35,085 bases of DNA from Paramuribaculum sp. (GCA_029052015.1 JAIDJW010000030.1:1-35085), one strand, 5' to 3'; shown: positions 18,756-26,845, numbered from the stretch's first letter. The notes: generated by a model not told the origin, from the letters alone. Made by a program: numbers and translations.

Positions 18756-18989
18756 ATGGAATGTGATGATTTGTTGGCAGTCGGGAATATCCTGAGTATC
18801 ACTACGGAGTTTGCAACGGCGTTCTTCTGCTGACAGATAATGGCGTTTGCATATATTGCGGGCTTCAACCTCTCCGGCAAGCCGCATATTGCTTTTGCCG
18901 AGGCCGGGCGCCATGGCGATAAGTCGGTTCTTTTCCCTCTTGAGATTAAGAGTGGGGAGCTAATCGGTGTGCCGGAAGAGCTTGAGTGA
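18756..18989 (+). pseudogene. Small ORF of 77 codons interrupted by one in-frame TGA; unknown
   Basis: The frame starts ATG at 18756, runs 25 codons to TGC-TGA (TGA at 18831-18833), then continues without a stop for 51 codons to TGA at 18987. The second part alone can start at the ATG at 18840, giving 49 residues ('MAFAYIAGFNLSGKPHIAFA'… ending 'GVPEELE'). Composition of the second part is protein-like and codon choice resembles the neighbours. I do not recognise it. Possible readings are a decayed gene, two tiny peptides, chance, or recoded UGA. The stop is 12 bases from the converging priA stop. Confidence 0.3.
18849..18892 (+). other. Imperfect hairpin downstream of the in-frame TGA
   Basis: The 17-base arm at 18849-18865 (GCATATATTGCGGGCTT) pairs with the 14-base arm at 18879-18892 (AAGCCGCATATTGC) if three single bases of the first arm are bulged out. 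The loop is 13 bases. It starts 15 bases after the TGA. Function unknown. Confidence 0.4.
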
Positions 18990-19001
18990 GTGGAACCGGA
19001 G

Positions 19002-21488
19002 TCAGCAGGGGTCTACGTCGTAGTAGACTATTGCGGAGCGGATGCCGGGAAGGGCGGACTGATGGAAGGCTTCATAGACGCCCCGGAGGAGGTCGCGCAC
19101 TTTCTTCATGGAGGCGTTGACTTCAATCTTGAGCATGAGCCGGCGGATGTAAAGCGACTGCACGCGGCTGACGAGCGGAGTTTCGGGTCCGAGAACACGG
19201 TTGCCGAACAAGGCCTGCAGCCGGCGGGCGTAGGCGGCTGCGATTTCGTCGGCGGCATGAGCGTCGCGGTGCTTTATATATATGTGTATTAGCCGGGTGA
19301 AAGGGGGATAGGCGTGCGCCTGACGCTCGCCTATCTCGTAGGCGTAGAAGCCGGCATAGTCGTGGGCGGCGATGAAGCCGAACACCGGGGCTGACGGCTG
19401 GCGGGTCTGCACGCTCACTGTGGCCGCCGAGTCTCCCGCTCGCCTGCCTGCCCTGCCCGCCACCTGGGAGATGGTGTTGAACGCGCGCTCGGAGCTGCGG
19501 AAGTCGGGAGCGTTGACAAGGGCGTCGGCGTTTACCACCGCCACTGCCGTGACATTGCCGAAATCGAGACCTTTGGTAACCATCTGCGTGCCTACGAGCA
19601 AACGCGCCTTGCCGCTGGAAAATTCCTCGATAATGCCGGCATGGCCCTCTTTAAGGCGCGTGGAGTCGAGGTCCATTCGCGCAACGGGCACATCGCTCCA
19701 CAACTTCTCTACTTCTTCCTCAACTCTCTCGGTGCCGTAGCCCTCGACATGGACGGCCGGCTCGCGGCAAGCCGGACACACAACCTGCAGCGGATAGCGC
19801 GCGCCGCAGTAGTGACACACAAGGGAGTCGATTGCCTTATGGTAGGTGAGCGCTACATCGCAGCACTCGCAGCGGGGGGTGTAGCCGCATCTTCCACACA
19901 CTGCCACCGGAGCGAATCCGCGGCGGTTGATGAATATTATAGCCTGGTCGCCCGCAGCAAGGGCATTGCCTACACTCTCAACGGCTGCCGGAGCGAGGGC
20001 TCCGCGCATGGAGCCGCGGAGCGATTCGCGCGAGGTGTCGATGATGTCGATGCGTGGCAACTGTGCGTCGCCGTAGCGCTCGGCGAGTGTGACAAGCCCG
20101 TAGCGCCCGCTTGCAGCCTTATAATAGGTGTCGACAGCGGGGGTTGCGGAGCCGAGCAGAGTCTTGGCGCCGTGCATGCGCGAGAGCACCATCGCGGAGT
20201 CGCGGGCATTGTAGCGCGGCGCAGGTTCGGTCTGCTTGTAGGAGCTGTCGTGCTCCTCGTCAACTATCACAAGCCCGAGATTTTCAAATGGTAGGAAAAC
20301 CGAGGAGCGCACTCCGATGACCACGCACGGGCCCTTCTCCTCAAGCAGCTTGCGCCAGATGTCCACCCTCTCCACATCGGAGAATTTGGAGTGATAGACT
20401 ATGACTTTGTCGCCGAAAACTTTCTGAACGCGCGCCGTAAGCTGAGTGGTGAGCGCGATTTCCGGCACAAGGAAGAGCACCTGACGCCCCTGCCTGAGCA
20501 CAAAGTCTGTCAGATGCAGATATATTTCGGTTTTGCCGCTCGAAGTGACTCCATGGAGCAGCGTCACGTCATGGTCGAGCCACGAGCGGTGCACTTCATC
20601 GAGGGCCGCCGCCTGCGCCTCGCTCAGAACCGGGGGCGCGCTGACCGGCAGGCCGCTGTACTTGAAGCGGTTTATCTCTTTGGTGTAAAACTCCACTACC
20701 CCGCGCTGAGCCAGAGCGTGGAGAATGGGCTGCGACACTCCGGCGCGCTCGCGCAGCGCGGCTACAGTCACTTCCTCCGCCTCGCCAGCCCGCTTGTTAT
20801 ATCCTCCGAGCTGCACGAGCGCAAGCAGGGCCTGCTCCTGCCTGGGCGCGCCCTTGACGCTGGCAAATGCGGCGCGAATGGCTTCGTTATCGCCCGGCTC
20901 GCACTTCAGCCTCGCGCATCTTATGCGCCTGGGTGTGTAGCGCTCAACGAGTTTTTCGGATATTATCACCGCCCCCTTGCCCAGAAGCGGTCCAACGGTT
21001 GCGCTTACCCCCTTTAGCCCCGTCATTTTCTCGATATCGGCGATGCTAAGCCTCTTGGCTGCATGGTCGAGAGCCTGCACCACTATCGCCTCGCGCTCGG
21101 TGAGCGGCATATCGGCGGCCTCGCGGTAGTCGGGGGCAATCTCCACGAATGTTTCGCTCTCTATCTTCAGGCCGGCGGGCACTCCCGCCTTGTACACCTC
21201 GCCGCTGCCACACAGGTAATACTCCGCAACCCAGTCCCAGAACTGTAGCTGCGGACGCTTGACAACCGGCGCGCCGCCATCGAGCAGCAGACCGATTTCC
21301 TTCACCTCGAAGTTGCCGGGCGAAATATCGGTGAGAGCCTTGACAATGCCGGTATAGTACTTTTTGCGTCCAAAAGGCACAATGACCCTCGACCCGAGCT
21401 TTATGTCAGCAGCCATATCGCCGGGCACCGCATAAGTAAACGCTCCCTGCAGCGGCAGGGGCAAGAGAACCTCTGCGTAGCGTGACAT
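19002..21488 (-). CDS. priA: Primosomal protein N' (replication restart helicase PriA)
   Basis: 828 residues. A 3'-to-5' superfamily 2 DNA helicase that recognises stalled forks and reloads the replisome. The N-terminal fork-binding region starts 'YAEVLLPLPLQGAFTYAVP'. The helicase core has Walker A 'GVTSSGKTE', motif II 'VIVDEEHD', motif III 'LLGSATPA' and 'GTQMVTKGLDF…AGRAGR'. Between them sits the PriA zinc-binding insert with paired cysteines ('CGRCGYTPRCECC' and 'CHYCGARYPLQVVCPAC'). The length is normal for Bacteroidetes. The ATG shares one base with the stop of the upstream NUDIX gene (TGATG), so the two are translationally coupled. Confidence 0.97.
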   Translation of the reverse strand: MSRYAEVLLPLPLQGAFTYAVPGDMAADIKLGSRVIVPFGRKKYYTGIVKALTDISPGNFEVKEIGLLLDGGAPVVKRPQLQFWDWVAEYYLCGSGEVYKAGVPAGLKIESETFVEIAPDYREAADMPLTEREAIVVQALDHAAKRLSIADIEKMTGLKGVSATVGPLLGKGAVIISEKLVERYTPRRIRCARLKCEPGDNEAIRAAFASVKGAPRQEQALLALVQLGGYNKRAGEAEEVTVAALRERAGVSQPILHALAQRGVVEFYTKEINRFKYSGLPVSAPPVLSEAQAAALDEVHRSWLDHDVTLLHGVTSSGKTEIYLHLTDFVLRQGRQVLFLVPEIALTTQLTARVQKVFGDKVIVYHSKFSDVERVDIWRKLLEEKGPCVVIGVRSSVFLPFENLGLVIVDEEHDSSYKQTEPAPRYNARDSAMVLSRMHGAKTLLGSATPAVDTYYKAASGRYGLVTLAERYGDAQLPRIDIIDTSRESLRGSMRGALAPAAVESVGNALAAGDQAIIFINRRGFAPVAVCGRCGYTPRCECCDVALTYHKAIDSLVCHYCGARYPLQVVCPACREPAVHVEGYGTERVEEEVEKLWSDVPVARMDLDSTRLKEGHAGIIEEFSSGKARLLVGTQMVTKGLDFGNVTAVAVVNADALVNAPDFRSSERAFNTISQVAGRAGRRAGDSAATVSVQTRQPSAPVFGFIAAHDYAGFYAYEIGERQAHAYPPFTRLIHIYIKHRDAHAADEIAAAYARRLQALFGNRVLGPETPLVSRVQSLYIRRLMLKIEVNASMKKVRDLLRGVYEAFHQSALPGIRSAIVYYDVDPC

Positions 21489-22054
21489 CAGCGCTTGTTG
21501 AGACCGAGTGCGAAATACCTCCAGAGCGGAGCCACCATAAGCGCCTGCTTCATGACGTCAGCATTGAGAATATCGAGCAGTTCCTCCTCATCGAGCAGCT
21601 TCACTGTTATATCCTCATTGGCATCGAGATGCTGGCCGGTGGTACGCACCACTCCGCGGGCTATAAAGCAGTAGGTGAGATTGCTGGTGACACTGGGATT
21701 GCCGCTAAGCACCATGCCGAGCTCCCAGTCGCCGCCGGTGTAGCCGGTTTCCTCCTCAAGCTCGCGGCGTGCGGCGGCCTCCGGCTCCTCGCCGTCCTCG
21801 ACAACTCCGGCGCATAGCTCTATGCCCACCTCGCCGAGTCCGTGGCGATATTGCTCCACCATCACATACTTGCCCTCGGGAGTGCTGGCGATGACATTTA
21901 TCCACGCCGGATACTCAAGCACATAAAACTCCGGATTGACTCTGCCGTCGGGCAGCTCCACGGTGTCGCGGCGCGCGGTGAGCCAGGGACGCTGAAACAG
22001 GTATTCGCTCTTGAGCACCCGCCACTTCTTGCTGTTGTCTGGGATATATTTCAT
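21488..22054 (-). CDS. NUDIX hydrolase, ADP-ribose pyrophosphatase-like
   Basis: 188 residues from the ATG at 22054 (MKYIPDNSKKW). Frame upstream of it runs into a terminator hairpin and is not coding. A complete Nudix box is present: GVVEDGEEPEAAARRELEEE followed by TGY, matching GX5EX7REUXEEXGU. The preceding 'VEQYRHGLGEVGIELCAG' and following 'LSGNPSVTSNLTYCFIARGV' resemble ADP-ribose and nucleoside-diphosphate-sugar pyrophosphatases, which split the diphosphate to give AMP plus a sugar phosphate in the cytoplasm. Exact substrate is not decidable. It overlaps priA by one base. Its -7 box is only 8 bases from the ATG and abuts the T-tract of the adk terminator. Confidence 0.9.
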   Translation of the reverse strand: MKYIPDNSKKWRVLKSEYLFQRPWLTARRDTVELPDGRVNPEFYVLEYPAWINVIASTPEGKYVMVEQYRHGLGEVGIELCAGVVEDGEEPEAAARRELEEETGYTGGDWELGMVLSGNPSVTSNLTYCFIARGVVRTTGQHLDANEDITVKLLDEEELLDILNADVMKQALMVAPLWRYFALGLNKR

Positions 22055-22062
22055 AGTACCTG

Positions 22063-22070
22063 CAAAAATA
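22063..22070 (-). promoter_or_regulatory. -7 box (TATTTTTG) for the NUDIX-priA operon, very close to the start codon
   Basis: Minus-strand TAnnTTTG. Eight bases separate it from the ATG at 22054, so the predicted transcript has almost no leader. It directly follows the T-tract of the adk terminator. Confidence 0.5.
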
Positions 22071-22114
22071 ATAAAAAAAGATTGGCTGACCTCACCGGTC
22101 GCCGCCAATCTTTT
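22071..22114 (-). terminator. Intrinsic terminator after adk, immediately upstream of the NUDIX promoter
   Basis: On the minus strand the 11-bp stem AAAAGATTGGC (22114-22104) pairs with GCCAATCTTTT (22086-22076) and is followed by more T (to 22073) and TAT. The 17-base loop contains an inner GACC/GGTC stem (22088-22091 with 22097-22100). Confidence 0.8.
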
Positions 22115-22186
22115 AAGAGCCGGTTCGACAATAAATGTTTCTTTATGACTGCTGTCAGAAAAATAAATGCCTTTTATTTGCGGCGC

Positions 22187-22765
22187 TTATTGTTTGAGCG
22201 GGTCAAGAGCCTCTGATATAAGGCTGAATATGTGGTCAACGGAGCCTGACCCCGGTATAGCGTGGTATTTGCCCTCTTTTATATAGAAATCGCGCAGGGG
22301 CTGCGTCTGGGTATGATATACTTTCAGGCGGTTGGTGATGGTTTCGATATTGTCGTCAGCTCTGCCGGTCTCCCTGCCTCGGTTGAGCATTCTCTCTATA
22401 AGCTCCTCGTCCTCCACTTCAAGACCCACCACCGCATCGACCTTTGCGCCGCGCTTTACCAGCATCTCGTTCAGAGCCACAGCCTGCGGTATCGTGCGTG
22501 GAAATCCGTCAAAAATCACTCCTTCGGCAGCCGCGGGATTGCTGTCAAGCTCGTCGGAGAGGATATGAATCATGAGCTCGTCAGGTATAAGATGCCCCTT
22601 GGAGATATATTCAGAGGCTATTTTGCCGAGATCGGTATCGTTTTTGATATGCTGGCGGAGCACCTCGCCGGTTGAGATATGGTGAACACCGTAGCGGTCT
22701 ATAAGTTTAAGACTCTGCGTGCCCTTGCCGCTGCCAGGCGCGCCGAAAACTACTATATTGAACAT
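22187..22765 (-). CDS. adk: Adenylate kinase (short-lid form)
   Basis: 192 residues. Catalyses ATP + AMP to 2 ADP in the cytoplasm. Motifs are P-loop GAPGSGKGTQS near the N-terminus, 'HISTGEVLRQ' (AMP site), 'DGFPRTIPQA' and 'RLKVYHTQTQPL'. The region after 'LNRGRETGRADDN' goes straight on, without the ~27-residue zinc-finger lid of long adenylate kinases, so this is the short form usual in Bacteroidetes. It lies 37 bases after hpt with no promoter box between, so the two are probably co-transcribed as a purine nucleotide unit. A terminator follows. Confidence 0.96.
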   Translation of the reverse strand: MFNIVVFGAPGSGKGTQSLKLIDRYGVHHISTGEVLRQHIKNDTDLGKIASEYISKGHLIPDELMIHILSDELDSNPAAAEGVIFDGFPRTIPQAVALNEMLVKRGAKVDAVVGLEVEDEELIERMLNRGRETGRADDNIETITNRLKVYHTQTQPLRDFYIKEGKYHAIPGSGSVDHIFSLISEALDPLKQ

Positions 22766-22802
22766 AGCTATGTGATGTTATATATGTGTAAACGTTAATA
22801 TT

Positions 22803-23345
22803 TCACCGATTGTCATCCACAACCCAGATATCGTTGAGATTCCTTGCCAGCCCGTCGATGTCCAGACCGTAGCCTATGATAAATGCCGGGGGAATGGAAA
22901 ATCCCACATAATCGGGCACTATGTCGGAGGTGCACACCTCCGGTTTGTGAAGCAGTGTGGCGACTTTGAGCGACGCTGGTCGGCGGCTGCGCAGGTCATC
23001 GAGCAGGCGCGCCATGGTTTTGCCGGTGTCGATGATATCTTCTATCACCACCACATCACGCCCTTCGATATCCTCGCTCAGGCCGGCGATTTCCCTGACT
23101 GCGCCGGTTGACGAGGTGCCGCTATAGCTCTTAAGACGGATAAATGTTATCTCCGCATCAATGCTGAGGCTGCGGAAAACATCGGAAGCAAACGGAAACG
23201 CCCCGTTGAGCACACATATCAGAAGGGGCACCTTGCCCTCATATTCGCGCGAAATCTCTGATGCAATCTCTTTGACGCGCCGGTCTATGTCAGCCGCTGA
23301 TATAAACGGCTTGAAACGAAGCCCATTGTAAACGACTTGTGTCAT
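22803..23345 (-). CDS. hpt: Hypoxanthine phosphoribosyltransferase
   Basis: 180 residues. Salvages hypoxanthine (and guanine) to IMP (GMP) with PRPP. The PRPP-binding motif 'DVVVIEDIIDTGKTMARLL' is intact. The substrate loop 'LKSYSGTSSTG' and the base-binding end 'YVGFSIPPAFIIGYGLDIDGLARNLNDIWVV' match the family, and length is normal. First gene of an hpt-adk unit. A -7 box lies 104 bases upstream, giving an unusually long, hairpin-bearing leader. The gene is divergent from nnr. Confidence 0.95.
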   Translation of the reverse strand: MTQVVYNGLRFKPFISAADIDRRVKEIASEISREYEGKVPLLICVLNGAFPFASDVFRSLSIDAEITFIRLKSYSGTSSTGAVREIAGLSEDIEGRDVVVIEDIIDTGKTMARLLDDLRSRRPASLKVATLLHKPEVCTSDIVPDYVGFSIPPAFIIGYGLDIDGLARNLNDIWVVDDNR

Positions 23346-23400
23346 CTGAAGAAATATTAGAGCCTGTTTTAATTAAACTGATGTTATAGGTTTTGACTAT

Positions 23401-23438
23401 GCGGAAGCGGGCTGCGGCTCAAGCCATCCCCCTTCCGC
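23401..23438 (-). other. Hairpin in the predicted hpt leader
   Basis: GCGGAAG (23401-23407) pairs with CTTCCGC (23432-23438), and an inner GGCT/AGCC stem is possible. It sits between the -7 box and the hpt start. No known riboswitch consensus was recognised. Confidence 0.35.
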
Positions 23439-23449
23439 TCTACATCCCA

Positions 23450-23457
23450 CAAAATTA
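23450..23457 (-). promoter_or_regulatory. -7 box (TAATTTTG) for hpt-adk
   Basis: Minus-strand TAnnTTTG in the 225-base divergent gap, 104 bases upstream of the hpt ATG. Confidence 0.55.
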
Positions 23458-23531
23458 CTAAAAAAAGAGCGCCGTCGGCAAAAGAAATGCAAAAATTCGA
23501 ACGCACACCCCGCCAATAGTTTGATTTTTCG

Positions 23532-23539
23532 TAATTTTG
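23532..23539 (+). promoter_or_regulatory. -7 box (TAATTTTG) for nnr
   Basis: Plus-strand TAnnTTTG, 31 bases upstream of the nnr ATG. It is arranged back-to-back with the hpt box about 75 bases away. Confidence 0.6.
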
Positions 23540-23570
23540 TGACCCTAATGCACACAGCACTCCAGACATA

Positions 23571-25097
23571 ATGAAGATATTCAACACACAGGATATACGC
23601 GCTATTGACCGGCGCACTATGGAGACCGAGGGAGTGTCATCTCTCGAACTCATCGAAAGGGTTGCCAGCGGGGTAGCTTCGGAAGTGGCTTCGCGGTGGC
23701 GCCCGTCAAAACCTCTCGTCGTTTTTGCCGGACCGGGCAACAACGGCGCCGACGCTCTCGCTGCCGCGCGACTGCTTGCTGCCCAGGGGTTTCGTCCGGA
23801 TGTCTATCTGCTGAATATCGGCGGCAAGCACCTCAGCCGCGACTGCCGCGACTGCCGCGACATGCTGGTCAACGAAATGCCGGGAATAAGCCTCACGGAA
23901 GTCACCGGCAAGTTCACCGCTCCAGAGCTCAACTCACAGACCCTGGTGCTCGACGGAATGTTCGGGTCCGGACTCAGGGAGCCACTTTCCGGCGGATTCA
24001 TGATGCTGGCGCGATACATCAACGAGAGCGGAGCATCGGTGGTGAGCATAGATGTGCCCTCCGGCATGACCGGAGACCTCGGCTCCGACTCAGTAAACCG
24101 CAATATAATCCATGCGTCGCTCACCCTCGCCATCCAGTTTCCCCGCCCCGCATTTTTCATGAAGGAAAGCGCAGAACTCATCGGCGAATGGAAGACTATC
24201 GACATAAACCTCAGCCAGGAGGCGATAAAAAACACCAAATCCAACTTTCACCTTGTCGAAGGCTCAGAAATAAGGTCGCTGCTGCGCCCGCGCCCGGCAT
24301 TCGCATCGAAAGCCGACTTCGGCTCGGCGCTACTTGTAGCCGGCAGCTACGGCATGATGGGAGCGGCGGTGCTCAGCGCCAAGGCCGCCCTGCGCGCCGG
24401 TGCGGGCAAAGTGACGGTGCACTCACCTATGTGCGGCTACGAAATCATACAGTCGTCAGTGCCCGAAGCACTTTTTGACGCCGACGCCCACAAACTCGTG
24501 ACAAGCGACATGAAGCCGGCTCATGAGTACACAGCTATCGGTGTGGGATGCGGCATCGGCACACACGAAATCACCGAAAACGCGCTCGAACTCTTTCTCC
24601 AGAGCCGTTCAACACCCGTGGTGCTCGACGCCGACGCCCTCAACTGCATCGCCCACCGGCCATCGCTGCTGAGCGACATACCGGTGCTCTCAGTGCTCAC
24701 ACCACATGCCAAGGAATTCGACAGACTCTTCGGCGACTGCCCCACAGATGAAGCACGCATCCTCCGCGCAATGGAGGTGTCGCACTACCATAATATACTT
24801 ATTGTGCTCAAGGGACACTACTCCGCCCTTGTGCGCCCCGACAACAAGGTGTACTTCAACTCCTCCGGCACCCCCGCCATGGCCCCCCCCGGCAGCGGCG
24901 ATGTGCTCACAGGCATCATCACAGCACTTATGGCACAGGGCTACAAGCCCGAAATAAGCGCCCTCATAGGACCATACATCCACGGCATAGCCGGAGAAAT
25001 CGCCGCCGACAATCAGGGCGAATACGGAGTAACAGCCGGCGACATAGCGGCAAATATTGGCCGCGCATTCAAAAAAATAATGAGAACCCAGGTATGA
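23571..25097 (+). CDS. nnr: Bifunctional NAD(P)H-hydrate epimerase / ADP-dependent NAD(P)H-hydrate dehydratase
   Basis: 508 residues. Repairs hydrated NADH/NADPH: the N-terminal YjeF_N domain (~1-210) epimerises the hydrate, and the C-terminal ribokinase-like domain (~225-500) dehydrates it using ADP. N-domain evidence is 'RAIDRRTMETEGVSSLELIERVA' and GPGNNGAD (54-61; usual form GPGNNGGD, with the Asp kept). C-domain evidence is 'ADFGSALLVAGSYGMMGAAVLSAKAALRAGAGKVTV', 'VLDADALN', 'LTPHAKEF' and the catalytic GSGD (441-444). The residues before GSGD read MAPP instead of the usual MATG. An eight-C run (24883-24890) encodes this stretch. Its stop overlaps the next ATG (ATGA). Confidence 0.94.
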   Translation: MKIFNTQDIRAIDRRTMETEGVSSLELIERVASGVASEVASRWRPSKPLVVFAGPGNNGADALAAARLLAAQGFRPDVYLLNIGGKHLSRDCRDCRDMLVNEMPGISLTEVTGKFTAPELNSQTLVLDGMFGSGLREPLSGGFMMLARYINESGASVVSIDVPSGMTGDLGSDSVNRNIIHASLTLAIQFPRPAFFMKESAELIGEWKTIDINLSQEAIKNTKSNFHLVEGSEIRSLLRPRPAFASKADFGSALLVAGSYGMMGAAVLSAKAALRAGAGKVTVHSPMCGYEIIQSSVPEALFDADAHKLVTSDMKPAHEYTAIGVGCGIGTHEITENALELFLQSRSTPVVLDADALNCIAHRPSLLSDIPVLSVLTPHAKEFDRLFGDCPTDEARILRAMEVSHYHNILIVLKGHYSALVRPDNKVYFNSSGTPAMAPPGSGDVLTGIITALMAQGYKPEISALIGPYIHGIAGEIAADNQGEYGVTAGDIAANIGRAFKKIMRTQV

Positions 25098-26173
25098 AAA
25101 AAGCTATAATCCTTGTGGCTGCAGCCACCGCAATGTCACTCCAGGCACAGACAACCCAGAAACTCGCCGCCTCCAAACTCAATGAATACGGGCTCATCTA
25201 CAACCTGCCCGTAACGGTTGTGGACGTTACAGTAGAAGCGCAGAAAACCCTCAGGACACCCGGCGAATTCCGCCTGTACTCAAAGAAATATCTCAATATC
25301 GACCCGATACTCGAGCCCTCAGCAGAGTGGACGGTAAAAAGCGTAACACTCACCACCCGCGGCATTGCCGACGAGAAAGAGAGCTACCTCGTGCAATTCA
25401 AGAGCGGCAGCACACCTTTTATGATTGTTGCCGACAACAATTGCCCGCTTACCGTAAATGAAGAAAACGCACAACCCGCACCTCAGCCGGCACTCCCTCC
25501 GACACAGCCGCAGCAACCCAGCATACTTGAGATGCCGGTGGCAGCCCAGGCGGTGACTCAGGAGATGCTTCAGAGCAGCTCCACCGCCAAGCGCGCACAG
25601 CTTGCCGCAGCAAAGATATATGAGCTGCGCCAGAGCAGAAACGACATAATATCAGGCAACGCCGACCAGATGCCCGGCGACGGCGAGGCGATGAAACTCG
25701 CCCTTGACAACCTTGAGGCTCAGGAAGCTGCGCTCACAGCCATGTTTACCGGCACCGTGCAGACATCAACCGCCGTGCGCACCTACACCTATACCCCGGG
25801 CACCGCGTCGGCACGCACCGTTGTAGCCCGCGTGTCTGTGACAGACGGCCCCGTCGATGCCGACGACCTCAGCGGCATGCCTGTCTATATCGACCTGGCA
25901 GTCAAAGCCAAAGGCACACTGCCGCGAAACGACAAGGGCGAGGAAAAGAAATTTCCGAAAGGTGGACTCGCATACCGCATACCCGGCGAAGCAACCGTCA
26001 CGGCATCATTTGACGGCAACAGCATAGCCACACTCGATGCCGACATCGCGCAGCTCGGCATAGTGTTCGGACTCGACCCTGCACTGTTTACCGACAAAAA
26101 AGCTCCGGCATACGTGATATTCAATCCCGCAACCGGAGCAATTAAAGAGCTGGGAACAAAAAATTCCCTATAA
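25094..26173 (+). CDS. DUF4831 family exported protein
   Basis: 359 residues, ATG overlapping the nnr stop by four bases. A signal peptide (MKKAIILVAAATAMSLQAQ) indicates export. Residues ~25-120 match the DUF4831 pattern known from Bacteroides: 'YGLIYNLPVTVVDVTVEAQKTLRTPGEF', 'YSKKYLNID' and 'WTVKSVTLTTRGIADEKESYLVQF'. A Pro/Gln-rich linker follows (~128-148), then a helical part and a beta-rich C-terminal half. Function of the family is unknown. The overlap with nnr implies co-expression, but a link to metabolite repair is only inference. It converges with the DUF805 gene across 13 bases with no visible terminator. Confidence 0.85.
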   Translation: MKKAIILVAAATAMSLQAQTTQKLAASKLNEYGLIYNLPVTVVDVTVEAQKTLRTPGEFRLYSKKYLNIDPILEPSAEWTVKSVTLTTRGIADEKESYLVQFKSGSTPFMIVADNNCPLTVNEENAQPAPQPALPPTQPQQPSILEMPVAAQAVTQEMLQSSSTAKRAQLAAAKIYELRQSRNDIISGNADQMPGDGEAMKLALDNLEAQEAALTAMFTGTVQTSTAVRTYTYTPGTASARTVVARVSVTDGPVDADDLSGMPVYIDLAVKAKGTLPRNDKGEEKKFPKGGLAYRIPGEATVTASFDGNSIATLDADIAQLGIVFGLDPALFTDKKAPAYVIFNPATGAIKELGTKNSL

Positions 26174-26186
26174 GCTGTCGTTATTT

Positions 26187-26576
26187 TCAGTTAGCCGGCA
26201 CCTCGCCGAAACGGTTTGCCACAGCCTCACCGAGCTGCGCGCAGAATACTGTGAAAATAATAGCGCCAACAGCGGGGACGAAGTTGATAAACCACCATCC
26301 TCCGGCGCGACCTGTGTCATGAAGGCGGCGCCAGCTCACCGACAGACAGGGTATGAATGTTGCAAGGCTAAATACCCCGCTGATCAATGAAAAGATGCTG
26401 CTGCCTGTCACTGCCGCGAGAATGCCCAATGCGGCATTGACGATGACAAGAAACAGAATGAACCACCAGAATTCAGCACGGCTTGCTCTGCCGCTGAACT
26501 CAGCATACTTGCTGAAAACTCTCTTGACAGCGTCACCGAATGTCAGCGGCGCTACCGGACCTGTTGTATAATCCAT
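26187..26576 (-). CDS. DUF805 family small membrane protein
   Basis: 129 residues. Family features are an N-terminal 'FSKYAEFSGRASRAEFWWFILF', two or three hydrophobic helices (FILFLVIVNAALGILAAV, ISGVFSLATFIPCLSV, FINFVPAVGAIIFTVF) and the signature 'SWRRLHDTGRAGGWWF' between them. This inner-membrane family is widespread but has no assigned activity. The tail after the last helix is short and polar. A -7 box lies 37 bases upstream, so it is a single-gene unit. Confidence 0.92.
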   Translation of the reverse strand: MDYTTGPVAPLTFGDAVKRVFSKYAEFSGRASRAEFWWFILFLVIVNAALGILAAVTGSSIFSLISGVFSLATFIPCLSVSWRRLHDTGRAGGWWFINFVPAVGAIIFTVFCAQLGEAVANRFGEVPAN

Positions 26577-26613
26577 ATCACTTAAAAATTATAGTTAAAT
26601 AAAATATACGGCA

Positions 26614-26621
26614 CAAAGTTA
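26614..26621 (-). promoter_or_regulatory. -7 box (TAACTTTG) for the DUF805 gene
   Basis: Minus-strand TAnnTTTG, 37 bases upstream of the ATG at 26576. Confidence 0.6.
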
Positions 26622-26837
26622 CACAAAAAAACGTCAAAATCTCCATTTTTTTATTAACAGCCGCAGCCCGCAGCCTCCTCCTCACCGCAAAAAAACAAGA
26701 TGAAATACCGCAAAATCAAGCATCTCAGCGACCTATAATAAAACACCTTACACACAGCGCATCCGACACACCAACTATAATTAAACTCTACCACTTACAA
26801 AAGTGCATTTTCGCAGAAAGCGGGCAAAGATGAGAGC

Positions 26838-26845
26838 TAACTTTG
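26838..26845 (+). promoter_or_regulatory. -7 box (TAACTTTG) for the unknown 147-residue protein
   Basis: Plus-strand TAnnTTTG, 29 bases upstream of the ATG at 26875. It rules out an in-frame start at 26803, which would lie upstream of the transcription start. Confidence 0.6.

Larger units (their letters stand above)
18662..19001. other. 340-base gap between the tamB start and the priA stop
   Basis: Contains a plus-strand -7-like box (18742-18749), a 77-codon frame interrupted by one TGA (18756-18989), and a long imperfect hairpin (18849-18892). No minus-strand TAnnTTTG box for tamB was found here. Confidence 0.5.

Noticed and set aside
22055-22108. N-terminal extension of the NUDIX protein (about 18 residues)
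   Set aside because: It would be encoded by the terminator hairpin and promoter box, and the family starts near MKY…W at 22054.
23346-23570. Purine riboswitch upstream of hpt
   Set aside because: The conserved core and three-way junction signature of purine riboswitches are not present; only a simple hairpin is seen.
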